From: Gordonia amicalis NBRC 100051 = JCM 11271 | GTDB lineage: Bacteria > Actinomycetota > Actinomycetes > Mycobacteriales > Mycobacteriaceae | Assembly (NCBI RefSeq): GCF_000332995.1 | Contig: NZ_BANS01000015.1 | Coordinates: 1-64,000, forward strand | Direction: 5' to 3' | Length of the DNA: 64,000 nucleotides | Shown: one piece after another, positions 46,248-54,950 of the stretch | Layout of the letters: every line of letters starts with the position of its first letter | Numbering within the stretch: position 1 is the stretch's first letter | The notes under the pieces: generated by a model | What the model was told of the DNA's origin: nothing | What the model saw: the letters and a program-made list of their open reading frames with translations, nothing else | Databases searched by the model: none | Program-made: the position numbers and the translations under genes

Positions 46248-46934
46248 TCACGGTCCGAAGCGCTCGTCCGGTAGTCCTGCGGCTTTGCGTGCCCGCCAGT
46301 TCTCCAGATAGGGGAGGGCTCGGTCTCGATCGAGCGCGGAGCGGACCGCCGCTGCCGGTCGGCCGAGAGCCGTCAGATCGCCGTCGTCGACGGCCCAGCC
46401 GAAGGGGAAGGGCGTTCGCGTCGTGAAGTGGGACATCCAGAGCAACAAAAGGTCTCCGGGATGGGCGAGTCGCGTGTAGTGGTGACTGCCGCGCTCATGA
46501 TCGTCGATCAACCAGCCGCCGTCGGTCCGGTGTGCGGTGAAGTCGGGATCGTTCAGCCACTCCCATCGACCGTGATGGTCTCGTGGAGCGGTACCGAAAC
46601 CAGCTGTCTGCAGCTGTCGGGCGAGTGCTGTCGGCGTCCACGGCGCGGGGAAGAAGGACCTGATGGTCACATCGAGTTCGAGGCGGTGAAGATCGGGCCC
46701 GCTGTTTCCGCGTTCGGTGATGAGAGCGTTGACGATCATGGTCGACGGGGACGGCGACCCGTCATCGATCAGCGCCAGGTGAAGCGCGAGCATCCGGGAG
46801 AACCGGCGGTGCTCGTCGGGAGAGGTGAACGGCGGCAGGGGAATGTCCGGCACACGAGGCATCCCCCAGGGCACGCCGGTCGCCTTGTGGAGCGGCGCCG
46901 CCGACCACTGCCGTCGAATTTCATCGGAGTCCAC
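46248..46934 (-). CDS. Hypothetical protein, 228 residues
   Basis: Not recognised. A soluble protein with a Pro-rich N-terminus (GMPRVPDIPLPPF), central WEWLNDPDF and GSHHYTRLAHPG motifs, and an Arg/Leu-rich C-terminus (ENWRARKAAGLPDERFG). No membrane helix or signal peptide. Codon use matches the neighbours. It is divergent from the ArsR gene, so the operator at 46971-46994 may also affect it. Confidence 0.5.
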   Translation of the reverse strand: MDSDEIRRQWSAAPLHKATGVPWGMPRVPDIPLPPFTSPDEHRRFSRMLALHLALIDDGSPSPSTMIVNALITERGNSGPDLHRLELDVTIRSFFPAPWTPTALARQLQTAGFGTAPRDHHGRWEWLNDPDFTAHRTDGGWLIDDHERGSHHYTRLAHPGDLLLLWMSHFTTRTPFPFGWAVDDGDLTALGRPAAAVRSALDRDRALPYLENWRARKAAGLPDERFGP

Positions 46935-46967
46935 GAACCCAGCCTAAGGCGAGTTCTTGCGTGGGCA

Positions 46968-46995
46968 TTGACATACAACCAATCGGTTGTATGTT
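46968..46995 (+). promoter_or_regulatory. Promoter and palindromic operator of the ArsR gene
   Basis: TTGACA (46968-46973) and TATGTT (46990-46995) form a promoter with 16-bp spacing, ending 6 nt before the GTG at 47002, so the mRNA should be leaderless. A perfect palindrome ACATACAACC-AATC-GGTTGTATGT (46971-46994) covers both elements, the expected place for autorepression. Confidence 0.75.
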
Positions 46996-47001
46996 GGAGC
47001 T

Positions 47002-47301
47002 GTGGCCGAAACCACTGGCGCATCGCCAGACGACGAGGACAGGGCCGACGCCCTGTTCCACGCGCTGTCCGATCGCACGCGCCGCGACATCATGCGACGT
47101 GTGCTCGCCGGTGAACACTCGGTCTCGGTACTCGCCGCGAAATACGACATGAGCTTCGCGGCGGTACAGAAGCACGTCGCCGTGCTCGAGAAGGCGGGCC
47201 TGCTGACCAAACGACGTCAGGGGCGCGAACAACTCGCCAGTGGCGATGTCGCCGCGGTGCGTTCGGTGGCGTCGATGCTCACCGAACTCGAACAGGTGTG
47301 A
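47002..47301 (+). CDS. ArsR-family regulator, probably shortened by an in-frame UGA
   Basis: Predicted 99-residue winged-helix repressor: ALFHALSDRTRRDIMRRVL, then HTH SVSVLAAKYDMSFAAVQKHVAVLEKAG (split, about 45-72). No metal-binding Cys; this subgroup usually pairs with an AHSA1/SRPBCC gene, which follows here. After the TGA at 47299-47301 the same frame continues with RGRIARIDDLLTLETPP to a second stop at 47374-47376, and W-R-G-R-I-x-R-I-D is the normal C-terminus of the family, so the TGA replaces a Trp codon. Full length would be 124 residues. Confidence 0.8.
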   Translation: MAETTGASPDDEDRADALFHALSDRTRRDIMRRVLAGEHSVSVLAAKYDMSFAAVQKHVAVLEKAGLLTKRRQGREQLASGDVAAVRSVASMLTELEQV

Positions 47302-47379
47302 CGCGGCCGTATCGCGCGCATCGACGATCTGCTCACGCTCGAAACACCACCAACTGCAACACCGTCGGAGGAATGACCA

Positions 47380-47865
47380 ATGCCCGTCATCGATGTGACC
47401 CCGGACCTCGACGCCCGCACGATCACCATCAACGCCGAATTCGCCGCCCCCGTCGAACGCGTCTGGCAGATCTATGCCGATCCGCGCCAGTTGGAGAAGA
47501 TCTGGGGTCCGCCCACCTACCCTGCGACCGTCGTCGACCACGAACTCAAGCCGGGCGGGAAGGTCACCTACTACATGACCAGTCCCGAAGGCGAGAAGTT
47601 CGGCGGCTATTGGAAAGTCGAGACGGTCGACGAGCCGCGCGGATTCACCTTCCTCGACGGATTCGCCGACGCCGACCTCAACCCGCTCACCGACATGCCC
47701 GAGTCCCGCAACGCATACACGTTCGCCGAGAAGGGTGACAAGACACTCGCCACGTATATCAGCACCTACGACTCCGCCGAAGCGCTTCAGAAGGTGCTCG
47801 ACATGGGCGTCGTCGAAGGTGCTTCCAGCGCAATCAATCAGATCGACGACTTCCTGAAGGTCTGA
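47380..47865 (+). CDS. SRPBCC/AHSA1-domain protein
   Basis: Predicted 161-residue START/Bet v1-like fold protein. Typical pattern: FAAPVERVWQIYADPRQLEKIWGPP (about 22-46), GGKVTYYMTSPEGEKFGGYWKV (about 65-86) and a C-terminal amphipathic helix with GASSAINQIDDFL. Such proteins bind a hydrophobic ligand in a deep cavity; they are very often controlled by the adjacent ArsR repressor. GGAGGA precedes the ATG. Ligand unknown. Confidence 0.8.
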   Translation: MPVIDVTPDLDARTITINAEFAAPVERVWQIYADPRQLEKIWGPPTYPATVVDHELKPGGKVTYYMTSPEGEKFGGYWKVETVDEPRGFTFLDGFADADLNPLTDMPESRNAYTFAEKGDKTLATYISTYDSAEALQKVLDMGVVEGASSAINQIDDFLKV

Positions 47866-47875
47866 CCTCGATACG

Positions 47876-48042
47876 GCCTCGGCTTGCGCCTCGGCCTACT
47901 CGGCCGGCGGTGGGACGGCTCGGCTTGCGCCTCGGCCTACTCGGCCGGCGGTGGGACGGCTCGGCTTGCGCCTCGGCCTACTCGGCCGGCGGTGGGACGG
48001 CTCGGCGTGCGCCTCGGCCTACTCGGCCGGCGGTGGGACGGG
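47876..48042. repeat. 41-bp tandem repeat, about four copies
   Basis: A unit beginning GGCTTGCGCCTCGGCCTACT starts at 47881, 47922, 47963 and 48004, the last with a T-to-G change and a shortened end. Each unit holds CGGCC-TACT-CGGCCG, able to form a small hairpin. The array fills the gap between converging genes and ends exactly at the dioxygenase stop codon. Confidence 0.9.
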
Positions 48043-48903
48043 TCAGATGTTGGAGTTCAGCGCTGGGAAGCCTTCGGGCAGTTCGGCGGCCGGCGCGTCG
48101 CTGAACTGTCCGGCGTCCAGGTCCAGGCCGTGTGTGTAAGCAGCCATCGAGATCGATCCGGCCGCATGTCCGTCGACCAGCAGATCCAGTGGCGACTCCT
48201 GCGCCAGACCCGCGACGTAGAGCAGCGGCAGGTAGTGATCGGGTGTCGGCACGGAATTCTCGAAGTCGGGATGGCCGTCGAGGCTCAGGACGTGAGAGGG
48301 GTTGTCCTGCAGCACTTCGCGCGCAGCGTCGTCGAATCGGTGGGCCCAGTCGTATCCGCTGTCGGCCTTGCTGAAATCGACCGCCCGCAGGTTGTGGACG
48401 ATGTTGCCGCTGCCGATGATGAGCACGCCCTGCTCCCGTAACGGCGCCAGCTTTCGGCCGAGTTCGTAGTGGTGCTCGAAGTCCTTGAAGGCGTTGAGGG
48501 ACAGCTGCAGAACCGGGATCGACGCGTCCGGGAACGTGTGCACCAGAACCGACCAGGTGCCGTGGTCGATGCCCCAGCTGTCCAGGTCTAGGCCGCACCA
48601 CGTGGGTTTGACCACGTCGGAGACCATCTCGGCGACGTCCGGGGCGCCGGGTGCGGGGTACTCCACGTCGAACAGGTCCTGCGGGAACCCGTAGAAGTCG
48701 TGGATGGTGCGCGGACGCGGCATGGCCGTCACTGCTGTCGCGTTGGTGTACCAGTGTGCGGAGATCACCAGGATCGCCCGCGGCTTCGGAACCGCCTGCC
48801 CCAACGCCCGCCACGCCTCGGTGTACCGGTTGCGCTCGAGTGCGTTCATCGGGTTGCCGTGTCCGATGAACGCTGTGGGCATCGTCGGTCGGGCAGTGGT
48901 CAT
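48043..48903 (-). CDS. Extradiol dioxygenase of the DODA/LigB type
   Basis: Predicted 286-residue class III ring-cleaving dioxygenase related to 4,5-DOPA dioxygenase. Metal ligands are likely His in FIGHGNPMNAL (about 13-23), His in ISAHWYTNAT (about 47-56), and a late His in VHNLRAV or DHYLPLLY. YgiD-type proteins often have no proven substrate; catechols are expected. The ATG at 48903 is chosen. Its 3' end abuts the 41-bp repeat array. Confidence 0.82.
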   Translation of the reverse strand: MTTARPTMPTAFIGHGNPMNALERNRYTEAWRALGQAVPKPRAILVISAHWYTNATAVTAMPRPRTIHDFYGFPQDLFDVEYPAPGAPDVAEMVSDVVKPTWCGLDLDSWGIDHGTWSVLVHTFPDASIPVLQLSLNAFKDFEHHYELGRKLAPLREQGVLIIGSGNIVHNLRAVDFSKADSGYDWAHRFDDAAREVLQDNPSHVLSLDGHPDFENSVPTPDHYLPLLYVAGLAQESPLDLLVDGHAAGSISMAAYTHGLDLDAGQFSDAPAAELPEGFPALNSNI

Positions 48904-49052
48904 GAAGGCCGCCTCGGGTCGCGCGGGTCGGGTCACCGACGACGGTACGCCGCCGGCCGCCGGACAGCTTCGCAACACGAAGTACCGCCATTTGTGTGCC
49001 GTGTCCGCCGAGTTCGGACTCGCGACGACGGCCGATGCCAGAAGCTGACCGT

Positions 49053-50288
49053 ATGGCAAAGCGCTGGTCGGTGGTCGTGGCACTACTGTTGGTCGTCGTG
49101 CTCGCGGCTTGCGGGTCGTCCGGTTCGTCCTCGGATTCGCCCACCTCGGCAGCCTCCGCAGACCCGGAGAAAGCCGCGGCGATCGAGCGGATCGTCGAAG
49201 ACCTGATGGCGTCGAAGCACCTCAAGGCAGTGATCGTCCGCGTGACCCAGGACGGCGACGAGGTGATCACCAAGGCGTTCGGTGAATCCCAGACCGGTAT
49301 CCCGGCCACCCCCGACATGAACTTCCGCAACGGTGCCGTCGCGATCGCCTACGTCGCCGCGGTCCTCCTGCAGCTCGTCGACGAGGGCAAGGTGTCCCTC
49401 GACGACACCATCGGCAGGTGGGTTCCGGAGATCCCACACGCCGACGAGGTGACCCTCGGTCAGTTGGCGACCATGACCTCCGGATACCAGGATTACGTTC
49501 TCGGCAACGAAGCCTTCGAGAGGACTGAACTCAACAATCCCTTCAAGGCGTGGACGATCGACGAGATGCTGTCCTACGCAATGGACAAGCGGTTGCTGTA
49601 CGAGCCCGGCACCAATTGGAACTACGCCCACACCAACTACGTGATCCTCGGTCTGGCGCTGCAGAAGATCACCGGCAAGCCCGTCGAAGATCTGCTCCGC
49701 GAGAGGATCTCGGAGCCGCTGGGTCTGACGAACACCGTGTCGAACCTGACCGCGACGATTCCCGAGCCGGCCCTGCACGCATACTCCTCCGAACGTCGCG
49801 GAATCCTGAATCTTCCGCCGGATACGCCCTTCTACGAGGAGACCGCCGGCTGGAACCCGTCGTGGAGCATCACCCACCGTGCCATCCAGACGTCGAACAT
49901 CTACGACGTCGAGGCCACCGGGCGCAAGCTCTTCGCCGGCGAGACGCTCTCGAAGGAGGCCTACGAGACGATGACCTCGACCCGGCTCCGCGGGATCGCC
50001 CGGCCGTTGTCCGGGTGCGCGACGTGCCGGGAGATGAACGAGCGCTACACATACGGGATGGGGGTGGTCCTCGCCGGGGAATGGATCGTCCAGAATCCGC
50101 TGTTCAACGGCTACGCCGCCGTGGTCGGATATCTGCCGGAGGAGAAGATCTCCATCGCCGTCGCGGTGACCTACGAATCGGAGGCGTTCGGCCCCGACGG
50201 TTCCTACGACAACGGTGGCAACCCGATCTTCTCGCAGATCGGGGCGCTGATGGCGCCCGATCACGCACCGCCGATCCCGCGGGACTGA
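49053..50288 (+). CDS. Beta-lactamase-fold lipoprotein lacking catalytic motifs
   Basis: Predicted 411-residue lipoprotein (signal helix, lipobox LAAC at about 17-20, then a Ser-rich linker). The fold of class C beta-lactamases/PBP4-like proteins is clear (LLQLVDEGKVSLDDTIGRWVP, TLGQLATMTSGYQDY, YVILGLALQKITGKPVEDLLRERISEPLGLTNT). The SxxK motif, normally SVTK, reads AVAI here; YxN reads YAH; the late HxG is replaced by NGYAAV. It is probably not a working serine hydrolase and may act as a binding protein at the cell envelope. Confidence 0.8.
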   Translation: MAKRWSVVVALLLVVVLAACGSSGSSSDSPTSAASADPEKAAAIERIVEDLMASKHLKAVIVRVTQDGDEVITKAFGESQTGIPATPDMNFRNGAVAIAYVAAVLLQLVDEGKVSLDDTIGRWVPEIPHADEVTLGQLATMTSGYQDYVLGNEAFERTELNNPFKAWTIDEMLSYAMDKRLLYEPGTNWNYAHTNYVILGLALQKITGKPVEDLLRERISEPLGLTNTVSNLTATIPEPALHAYSSERRGILNLPPDTPFYEETAGWNPSWSITHRAIQTSNIYDVEATGRKLFAGETLSKEAYETMTSTRLRGIARPLSGCATCREMNERYTYGMGVVLAGEWIVQNPLFNGYAAVVGYLPEEKISIAVAVTYESEAFGPDGSYDNGGNPIFSQIGALMAPDHAPPIPRD

Positions 50289-50322
50289 CTACCTCGCGTG
50301 ACGGACGTGGCGGCATGCCACG

Positions 50323-51573
50323 ATGTTTCGCATGATTCTCGCCGAGTCCGCGTCCACGGACACCTCAGTGATCGTGTCGCTGTTCTGGATCGTGCTCATC
50401 GCCGCGGTGTCGCCGCTGTTGTCGAGGCTGTCCCGCGGCTACGTTCCCGACGCCGTGCTGCTGCTGGTGTTCGGGATCGTGATCGGCCCGCACGCGCTGG
50501 ACTGGGCCGACCGCACGGGCATCGACATGCTCAGCCAGCTCGGCCTGGGCATGCTGTTCCTCCTGGCCGGTTACGAACTCGACCCGAAGCTGTTGGGCGG
50601 CAGGCCTGGTCGAGTCGCGCAGCTGTCCTGGTTGGTGAGTCTCCTCATCGCCTGGGGTTCGGTGGCCCTGGTCGCCACGGTTCTCGCGCTGGGTCTGAGT
50701 GAGGCCGGCTTCACCGCCCACATCGCGATCGCGATCACCCTCACCTCGACCGCGCTCGGCACCCTGCTGCCCATCCTCAAACAAGCCGGCCTCGACGGCA
50801 CCCGCCTGGGGCGTGCGGTCATGGCGCACGGGGCGGTCGGCGAGCTCGGCCCGGTGCTCGCGATGTCGCTGCTGCTCACCAGCCGGAGTTTCGGCGGTGC
50901 GGTGATCGTACTGGTGCTCTTCGTGCTGGCTGCTCTGCTGATCGCGGCTGCCCCGCAGCACATCCTCGCGCGCATCCCCGGCATCGGGACGGCGATCGGT
51001 GAGATGGCCGGCGGAACGGTGCAGTTGCCGGTGCGCGTGGTGGTGCTGCTGCTCGTGTCACTCATGACGGTGGCCGCGGTGTTCGACCTCGACGTCGTGC
51101 TGGGCGCCTTCGCGGCCGGATTGATCCTGCGCCGGCTCATCGGACCCGAACACCCGCATGTCGGTAGGTCGTTGGAGGTCATCGGGTTCGGAGTCCTGAT
51201 CCCGATCTTCTTCGTCACCTCGGGTATGAACATCGACGTGTCCGCGGTCGCGTCCAAGCCCGGGACGTGGGTCGTGCTGGTGCTGGCCATCGCGATCGCC
51301 CGCGGCGGTCCCGTCTGGTTCAGCGCCCGTTTCCTCGACGACGGGCACTTCCTGAGACACCCGCGCGAGCGTGGTCAGCTGGCGCTGTTCGCCGTGACCG
51401 GATTGCCGATCATCGTGGCCGTCACCGAGGTCGCGGTGTCCTCGGAACTGATCTCCGCCGCGCTCGCCTCCACACTGGTGGCCGCCGGCGCGACGACGGT
51501 CCTGCTGTTCCCGCTGGCCGCCAGGCTCATCGGGAGATCCACTCCAGCAACCGATCCGACGACCACGTCGTGA
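50323..51573 (+). CDS. Cation:proton antiporter, CPA2-like
   Basis: Predicted 416-residue membrane protein with about 12 helices. ITLTSTALGTLLPILKQAG (about 139-157), GRAVMAHGAVGELGPVLAMSLLL (about 164-186) and DLDVVLGAFAAGLILRRL (about 250-270) fit the CPA2/KefB-Rosso group. There is no TrkA-N domain. ATG at 50323 or 50332. Its last 47 bp overlap the 3' end of the converging PHP gene. Confidence 0.82.
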   Translation: MFRMILAESASTDTSVIVSLFWIVLIAAVSPLLSRLSRGYVPDAVLLLVFGIVIGPHALDWADRTGIDMLSQLGLGMLFLLAGYELDPKLLGGRPGRVAQLSWLVSLLIAWGSVALVATVLALGLSEAGFTAHIAIAITLTSTALGTLLPILKQAGLDGTRLGRAVMAHGAVGELGPVLAMSLLLTSRSFGGAVIVLVLFVLAALLIAAAPQHILARIPGIGTAIGEMAGGTVQLPVRVVVLLLVSLMTVAAVFDLDVVLGAFAAGLILRRLIGPEHPHVGRSLEVIGFGVLIPIFFVTSGMNIDVSAVASKPGTWVVLVLAIAIARGGPVWFSARFLDDGHFLRHPRERGQLALFAVTGLPIIVAVTEVAVSSELISAALASTLVAAGATTVLLFPLAARLIGRSTPATDPTTTS

Positions 51574-52573
51574 CGATCCGGTCCGGGTCGATGTCGTGCT
51601 CCACGGCACGACGCGCACCCAGGACCTTGAACTCGAGCTGGCCGGGCGCGTGCGCGTCGGAATCGATCGCGAACAGACAGCCGGCTTCGAGGGCGATCTC
51701 GATCAGCTCGTCGGGCGGATCCACGCGTTCGGGTCGTGAGTTGATCTCCACGATCGTGTCGTTCGCGGCGCACGCCTCGAAGACCGCGCGAGCGTCGAAG
51801 GTCGACGGCGGTCGGTGGCCGCGTCCGCTGAGCACCCGGCGGCCGGTGCAGTGCCCCAGGACATGGACGCGAGGGTCGGACACGGCGTTGACGAGCCGGG
51901 TCGTCATCGCGTCGTGGTCCATCCGCAGGTGTGAGTGGACGGAGGCGGTCACGGTGTCGAGGCGTTCGATCATCTCGTCCGACTGATCGAGCGCGCCGTC
52001 GTCGAGGATGTCGATCTCGATTCCCCGGAGAAGTCGAAAACCATTGCCGTGCAAGCTGTTCCACTCGTCGATGGCTTCGATCTGGGAGGCCAGTCGTTCG
52101 GCACTCAACCCGTTGGCGACCGTCAGGCGCGGCGAGTGGTCGGTGATCGCCAGCCAATCGTGGCCCAGGGCCCGTGCTGCAGAGGCCATCTCGGTGATGG
52201 GGGCGCCGCCGTCGCTCCACTCGGTGTGTGCGTGGAGGTCCCCGACGACGGCGGTGACCAGATCGTCGGCGCCCTCCGGCGGGAACGGCGGATCCTCGTC
52301 CTGAAGCCGGGCGAGATAGTCGGGGACCCGGCCGTCGACGGCCTGTCCGATGACGTCCGCGGTGGTCTTCCCGATGCCCTTCACCGTGGTGAGGGATCGG
52401 CCCGATGCCCGGTCGCGCAGGTCGTCGGCGGAGAGTCGTGCCGCGGCCTGGGCGGCTCGTCGGAACGCCTCCACCCGGTACGTGCTCTCTCGTCGCTGTT
52501 CGAGAAGCCAGGAGATGCGGGTCAGCGCCTCTACCGGGTCGACCGGAGGGGTCAGCGGTTCGAGCGGCTTCAC
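51527..52573 (-). CDS. PHP-domain phosphoesterase with helix-hairpin-helix
   Basis: Predicted 348-residue protein like the C-terminal half of bacterial PolX. Residues about 15-85 hold a helical DNA-binding region with a hairpin motif TVKGIGKTTADVIGQ; the PHP domain follows with metal-binding GDLHAHTEWSDGG (about 111-123), AITDHSPR, GIEIDILDDG, ASVHSHLRMD and a last DSDAHAPGQL. All usual ligands are present, so a metal-dependent nuclease or phosphatase activity is likely. No polymerase domain. Confidence 0.82.
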   Translation of the reverse strand: MKPLEPLTPPVDPVEALTRISWLLEQRRESTYRVEAFRRAAQAAARLSADDLRDRASGRSLTTVKGIGKTTADVIGQAVDGRVPDYLARLQDEDPPFPPEGADDLVTAVVGDLHAHTEWSDGGAPITEMASAARALGHDWLAITDHSPRLTVANGLSAERLASQIEAIDEWNSLHGNGFRLLRGIEIDILDDGALDQSDEMIERLDTVTASVHSHLRMDHDAMTTRLVNAVSDPRVHVLGHCTGRRVLSGRGHRPPSTFDARAVFEACAANDTIVEINSRPERVDPPDELIEIALEAGCLFAIDSDAHAPGQLEFKVLGARRAVEHDIDPDRIVTTWSSDRLLEWISR

Positions 52574-52666
52574 ACGTGCACCGGGTCGGAGACGAGTACC
52601 GCCCGGCGCAGAAGATGCAGCCGGGCGGTCGATCGGGTCGCCGAGGAATTCCTCACGCGTGACCGG

Positions 52667-53011
52667 TCAGTGTGCGGCCTCGAAGGCCTCGATGATGCTC
52701 TGCGGGATGCGGCCGCGGTCGCTGAGTTCGTAGCCCTCGCGGATGGCCCACTCGCGGATCGCCTTGGTGGTCTCCTTGTTGCGTCCGCCGCCGGCAGCGG
52801 CGGTGGTGGCCGTCGCGCGCTTGGTGACCCGGCCGGTCTGACGCGAAATGTCGAGGTATTTCGCGAGCGAATCACGGAATTGCTGAGCGTGCTTCGATGA
52901 AGTGTCGAACTCGTAATTCTTACCGTCGAGTGACCACCGAACAGTTTCGTACTGATCCAAAACCTTGCCGTCGAGATCGTCGATGACCTGAACGATTTCC
53001 TTCTTCGCCAT
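52667..53011 (-). CDS. lsr2: Nucleoid-associated protein Lsr2
   Basis: Predicted 114-residue H-NS-like silencer of AT-rich DNA. The N-terminal dimerisation strands KKEIVQVIDDLDGKVLD and VRWSLDGKNYEFDTSSKHAQQF are followed by a linker and the C-terminal AT-hook-like domain IREWAIREGYELSDRGRIPQSIIEAFEAAH with the RGR core (split; about 85-114). It is diagnostic of Actinobacteria, above all this order. A GAGGGGAAAG ribosome site lies upstream. The upstream region is AT-richer than the rest of the window, as if autoregulated. Confidence 0.95.
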   Translation of the reverse strand: MAKKEIVQVIDDLDGKVLDQYETVRWSLDGKNYEFDTSSKHAQQFRDSLAKYLDISRQTGRVTKRATATTAAAGGGRNKETTKAIREWAIREGYELSDRGRIPQSIIEAFEAAH

Positions 53012-53200
53012 GAAACGCTTTCCCCTCGATTTGTGTCATGCGACCAAGACGGTCGTGGGAGGTCTATTAAACCTTATCCACCCGGTTTGATCTATTCATC
53101 GGTACACAGCTTAGACCCAAACTATGAGTAGCCGCTGAGAACCCCCCCGCTTAGACCATAAAGTATCGAAAGGCCTCAGGGAAGCCGGGACGCCAGATTA

Positions 53201-54103
53201 TTAGGGATTAGGCGCAATACTGCTGTTCGATGATCGCGTTCGGGGTGTCTCGGTCCGAGTTGTCGTCCGTGATGTCCGAGTTGTGGGCGTGATGGTCGTC
53301 GCACTCCGAGCGGATTCGCCCGTTTCTTCAGGGGAGAGTGCCACCAGATCTTCGGGTGCGCGATCGGCTGCGTAGATGGTTCGGTAACCACCGTCGGTCA
53401 CCGAGAATCCGGATTTCGAACGCGATTCGAGACAGAACATGCCAATCGTCTCGATGAGGCAAGAGAATCGCGAAATGGAAATTGTGTGCCCGAAGTCGAC
53501 TATTGAAGAGCGATAGAGAACCGGATAGCGATTGGCGCACGCACCATGTTGCGGACCGTCCGAACTGAGGATTGCGTAATCGGGCGCCCAGTCGCAGGAT
53601 GCCGACGCCGTGGACGGAGCCTCGCGCCGCCTCGAAGGTCCGGAGTCGGCCCCGTCGTTGATACGGCAGACCAGCGACGACCGTCCGTTGGTGCCGGTCG
53701 AGCAATTGACTGATCGATCGGGTGTGGAGAAATGGAAGCCGGACGAGTCCTGTAACGGTGAATCCGCGGTCACCGAACCCTGATGAAAGCGCGAATTGTC
53801 GACTCGTGGGGCCAATGCGACCACTCGGCCGATTGTCCAATCGGGAAGATTCTGTGCCGTGTCCTCACCGGTGGTGGACGTCGTCGACGACGACTCGACC
53901 TCGGTGAGGGTGGACAGTTCGTCGGTCGGTGGAATGACGATTCGTGACGGCGTGGTGTCGGTGGGCAACGAGCAACCCGTGATCGTCACGATTGCCGCGA
54001 CCGTCACGGTTGCGAATGACGCGCAGATCACACGGCCGAAGTGAGTCGGCCGCGGACGTGGGACGGGTACGGGCCGCCGTGGTCGATTTCCGTACCCTTG
54101 CAT
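53201..54103 (-). CDS. Putative lipoprotein with Ser/Thr-rich linker
   Basis: Predicted 300-residue protein. A Pro/Arg-rich N-terminus of about 25 residues (cytosolic) precedes a signal helix ([20 protein letters not shown] within about 26-45) with lipobox ITGC; a Ser/Thr linker and a domain with about five Cys (CSTG, LVCRIND, ASCDWAP, GACANRY, FSCLIET, MFCLES) follow, probably disulfide-linked outside the cell. The tail is Thr/Arg-rich. The ATG at 54103 lies one base from the divergent trhO GTG. No family recognised. Base use is less GC-rich than its neighbours. Confidence 0.6.
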   Translation of the reverse strand: MQGYGNRPRRPVPVPRPRPTHFGRVICASFATVTVAAIVTITGCSLPTDTTPSRIVIPPTDELSTLTEVESSSTTSTTGEDTAQNLPDWTIGRVVALAPRVDNSRFHQGSVTADSPLQDSSGFHFSTPDRSVNCSTGTNGRSSLVCRINDGADSGPSRRREAPSTASASCDWAPDYAILSSDGPQHGACANRYPVLYRSSIVDFGHTISISRFSCLIETIGMFCLESRSKSGFSVTDGGYRTIYAADRAPEDLVALSPEETGESARSATTITPTTRTSRTTTRTETPRTRSSNSSIAPNP

Positions 54104-54104
54104 T

Positions 54105-54950
54105 GTGTCGACCCCCAAGATCGTTCTGTTCTACGTCTTCGTCCCGCTGCCCGATCCGGAAGCCATTCGGCTGTGGCAGCTGTCGGTGTGCGAGTCGCTC
54201 GGGCTGCGGGGCAGGATCATCGTGTCACGACACGGAATCAACAGCACCGTCGGTGGCGACATCGCCGCGGTCAAACGCTACGTCAGGACCACCCGTTCCT
54301 ACCCCGGGTTCGCCGATGCCGACATCAAATGGTCGGACGGCGCCGGCGACGATTTCCCCCGCCTGAGTGTGAAGGTGCGCCCGGAGATCGTGACCTTCGG
54401 GGTTCCCGACGAGATCGTCGTCGACGAGAACGGGGTGGTCGGAGGCGGTGTCCGGCTGACGCCCGAAGAGGTCCACCGACTCGTCGACGAACGCGGTGAC
54501 GAGGTCGTCTTCTTCGACGGCCGCAACGAGATCGAGGCGCAGGTCGGGCGGTTCGACGGGGCGGTGGTCACCAAGGCGCAGACCACGCGCGACTTCATCC
54601 CACTGATCGAGAGCGGTGCCTACGACCACCTCAAAGACCGTCCGGTGGTCACCTACTGCACCGGGGGCGTCCGGTGTGAGGTCCTCAGCACGGTCATGCG
54701 CAACCGTGGATTCAACGAGGTCTATCAGCTCGACGGCGGCATCGTGCGATACGGCGAGCGGTACCGCGACGGAGGGCTCTGGAAAGGATCTCTCTACGTC
54801 TTCGACAACCGCATGAGCACGGAGTTCTCCGATCGCGCCGAGGTGCTCGGACAATGCGTCGAATGCGGGGGTTCGACGAACAACGTCGCGAATCATCCCG
54901 ACCGCGAGGGTCGGGACCTCGCCGTGATCTGCCCGGCATGTCTGGCCTGA
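54105..54950 (+). CDS. trhO: Rhodanese-type tRNA uridine hydroxylase TrhO
   Basis: Predicted 281-residue UPF0176/TrhO protein that hydroxylates U34 of certain tRNAs. An N-terminal acylphosphatase-like domain ([14 protein letters not shown] to about 95) leads to the rhodanese domain with active-site loop [10 protein letters not shown] (about 184-193), and the C-terminal C-x2-C pairs (CVECGG, CPACLA) may bind zinc. The GTG at 54105 matches the usual N-terminus. It overlaps the next gene by 13 bp. Confidence 0.88.
   Translation: MSTPKIVLFYVFVPLPDPEAIRLWQLSVCESLGLRGRIIVSRHGINSTVGGDIAAVKRYVRTTRSYPGFADADIKWSDGAGDDFPRLSVKVRPEIVTFGVPDEIVVDENGVVGGGVRLTPEEVHRLVDERGDEVVFFDGRNEIEAQVGRFDGAVVTKAQTTRDFIPLIESGAYDHLKDRPVVTYCTGGVRCEVLSTVMRNRGFNEVYQLDGGIVRYGERYRDGGLWKGSLYVFDNRMSTEFSDRAEVLGQCVECGGSTNNVANHPDREGRDLAVICPACLA

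Noticed and set aside
53100-53160. Run of seven C with a repeated GCTTAGACC, considered as a 6C-type RNA
   Set aside because: The expected two hairpins with C-rich loops cannot be drawn; the region is more likely simple lsr2 upstream sequence.
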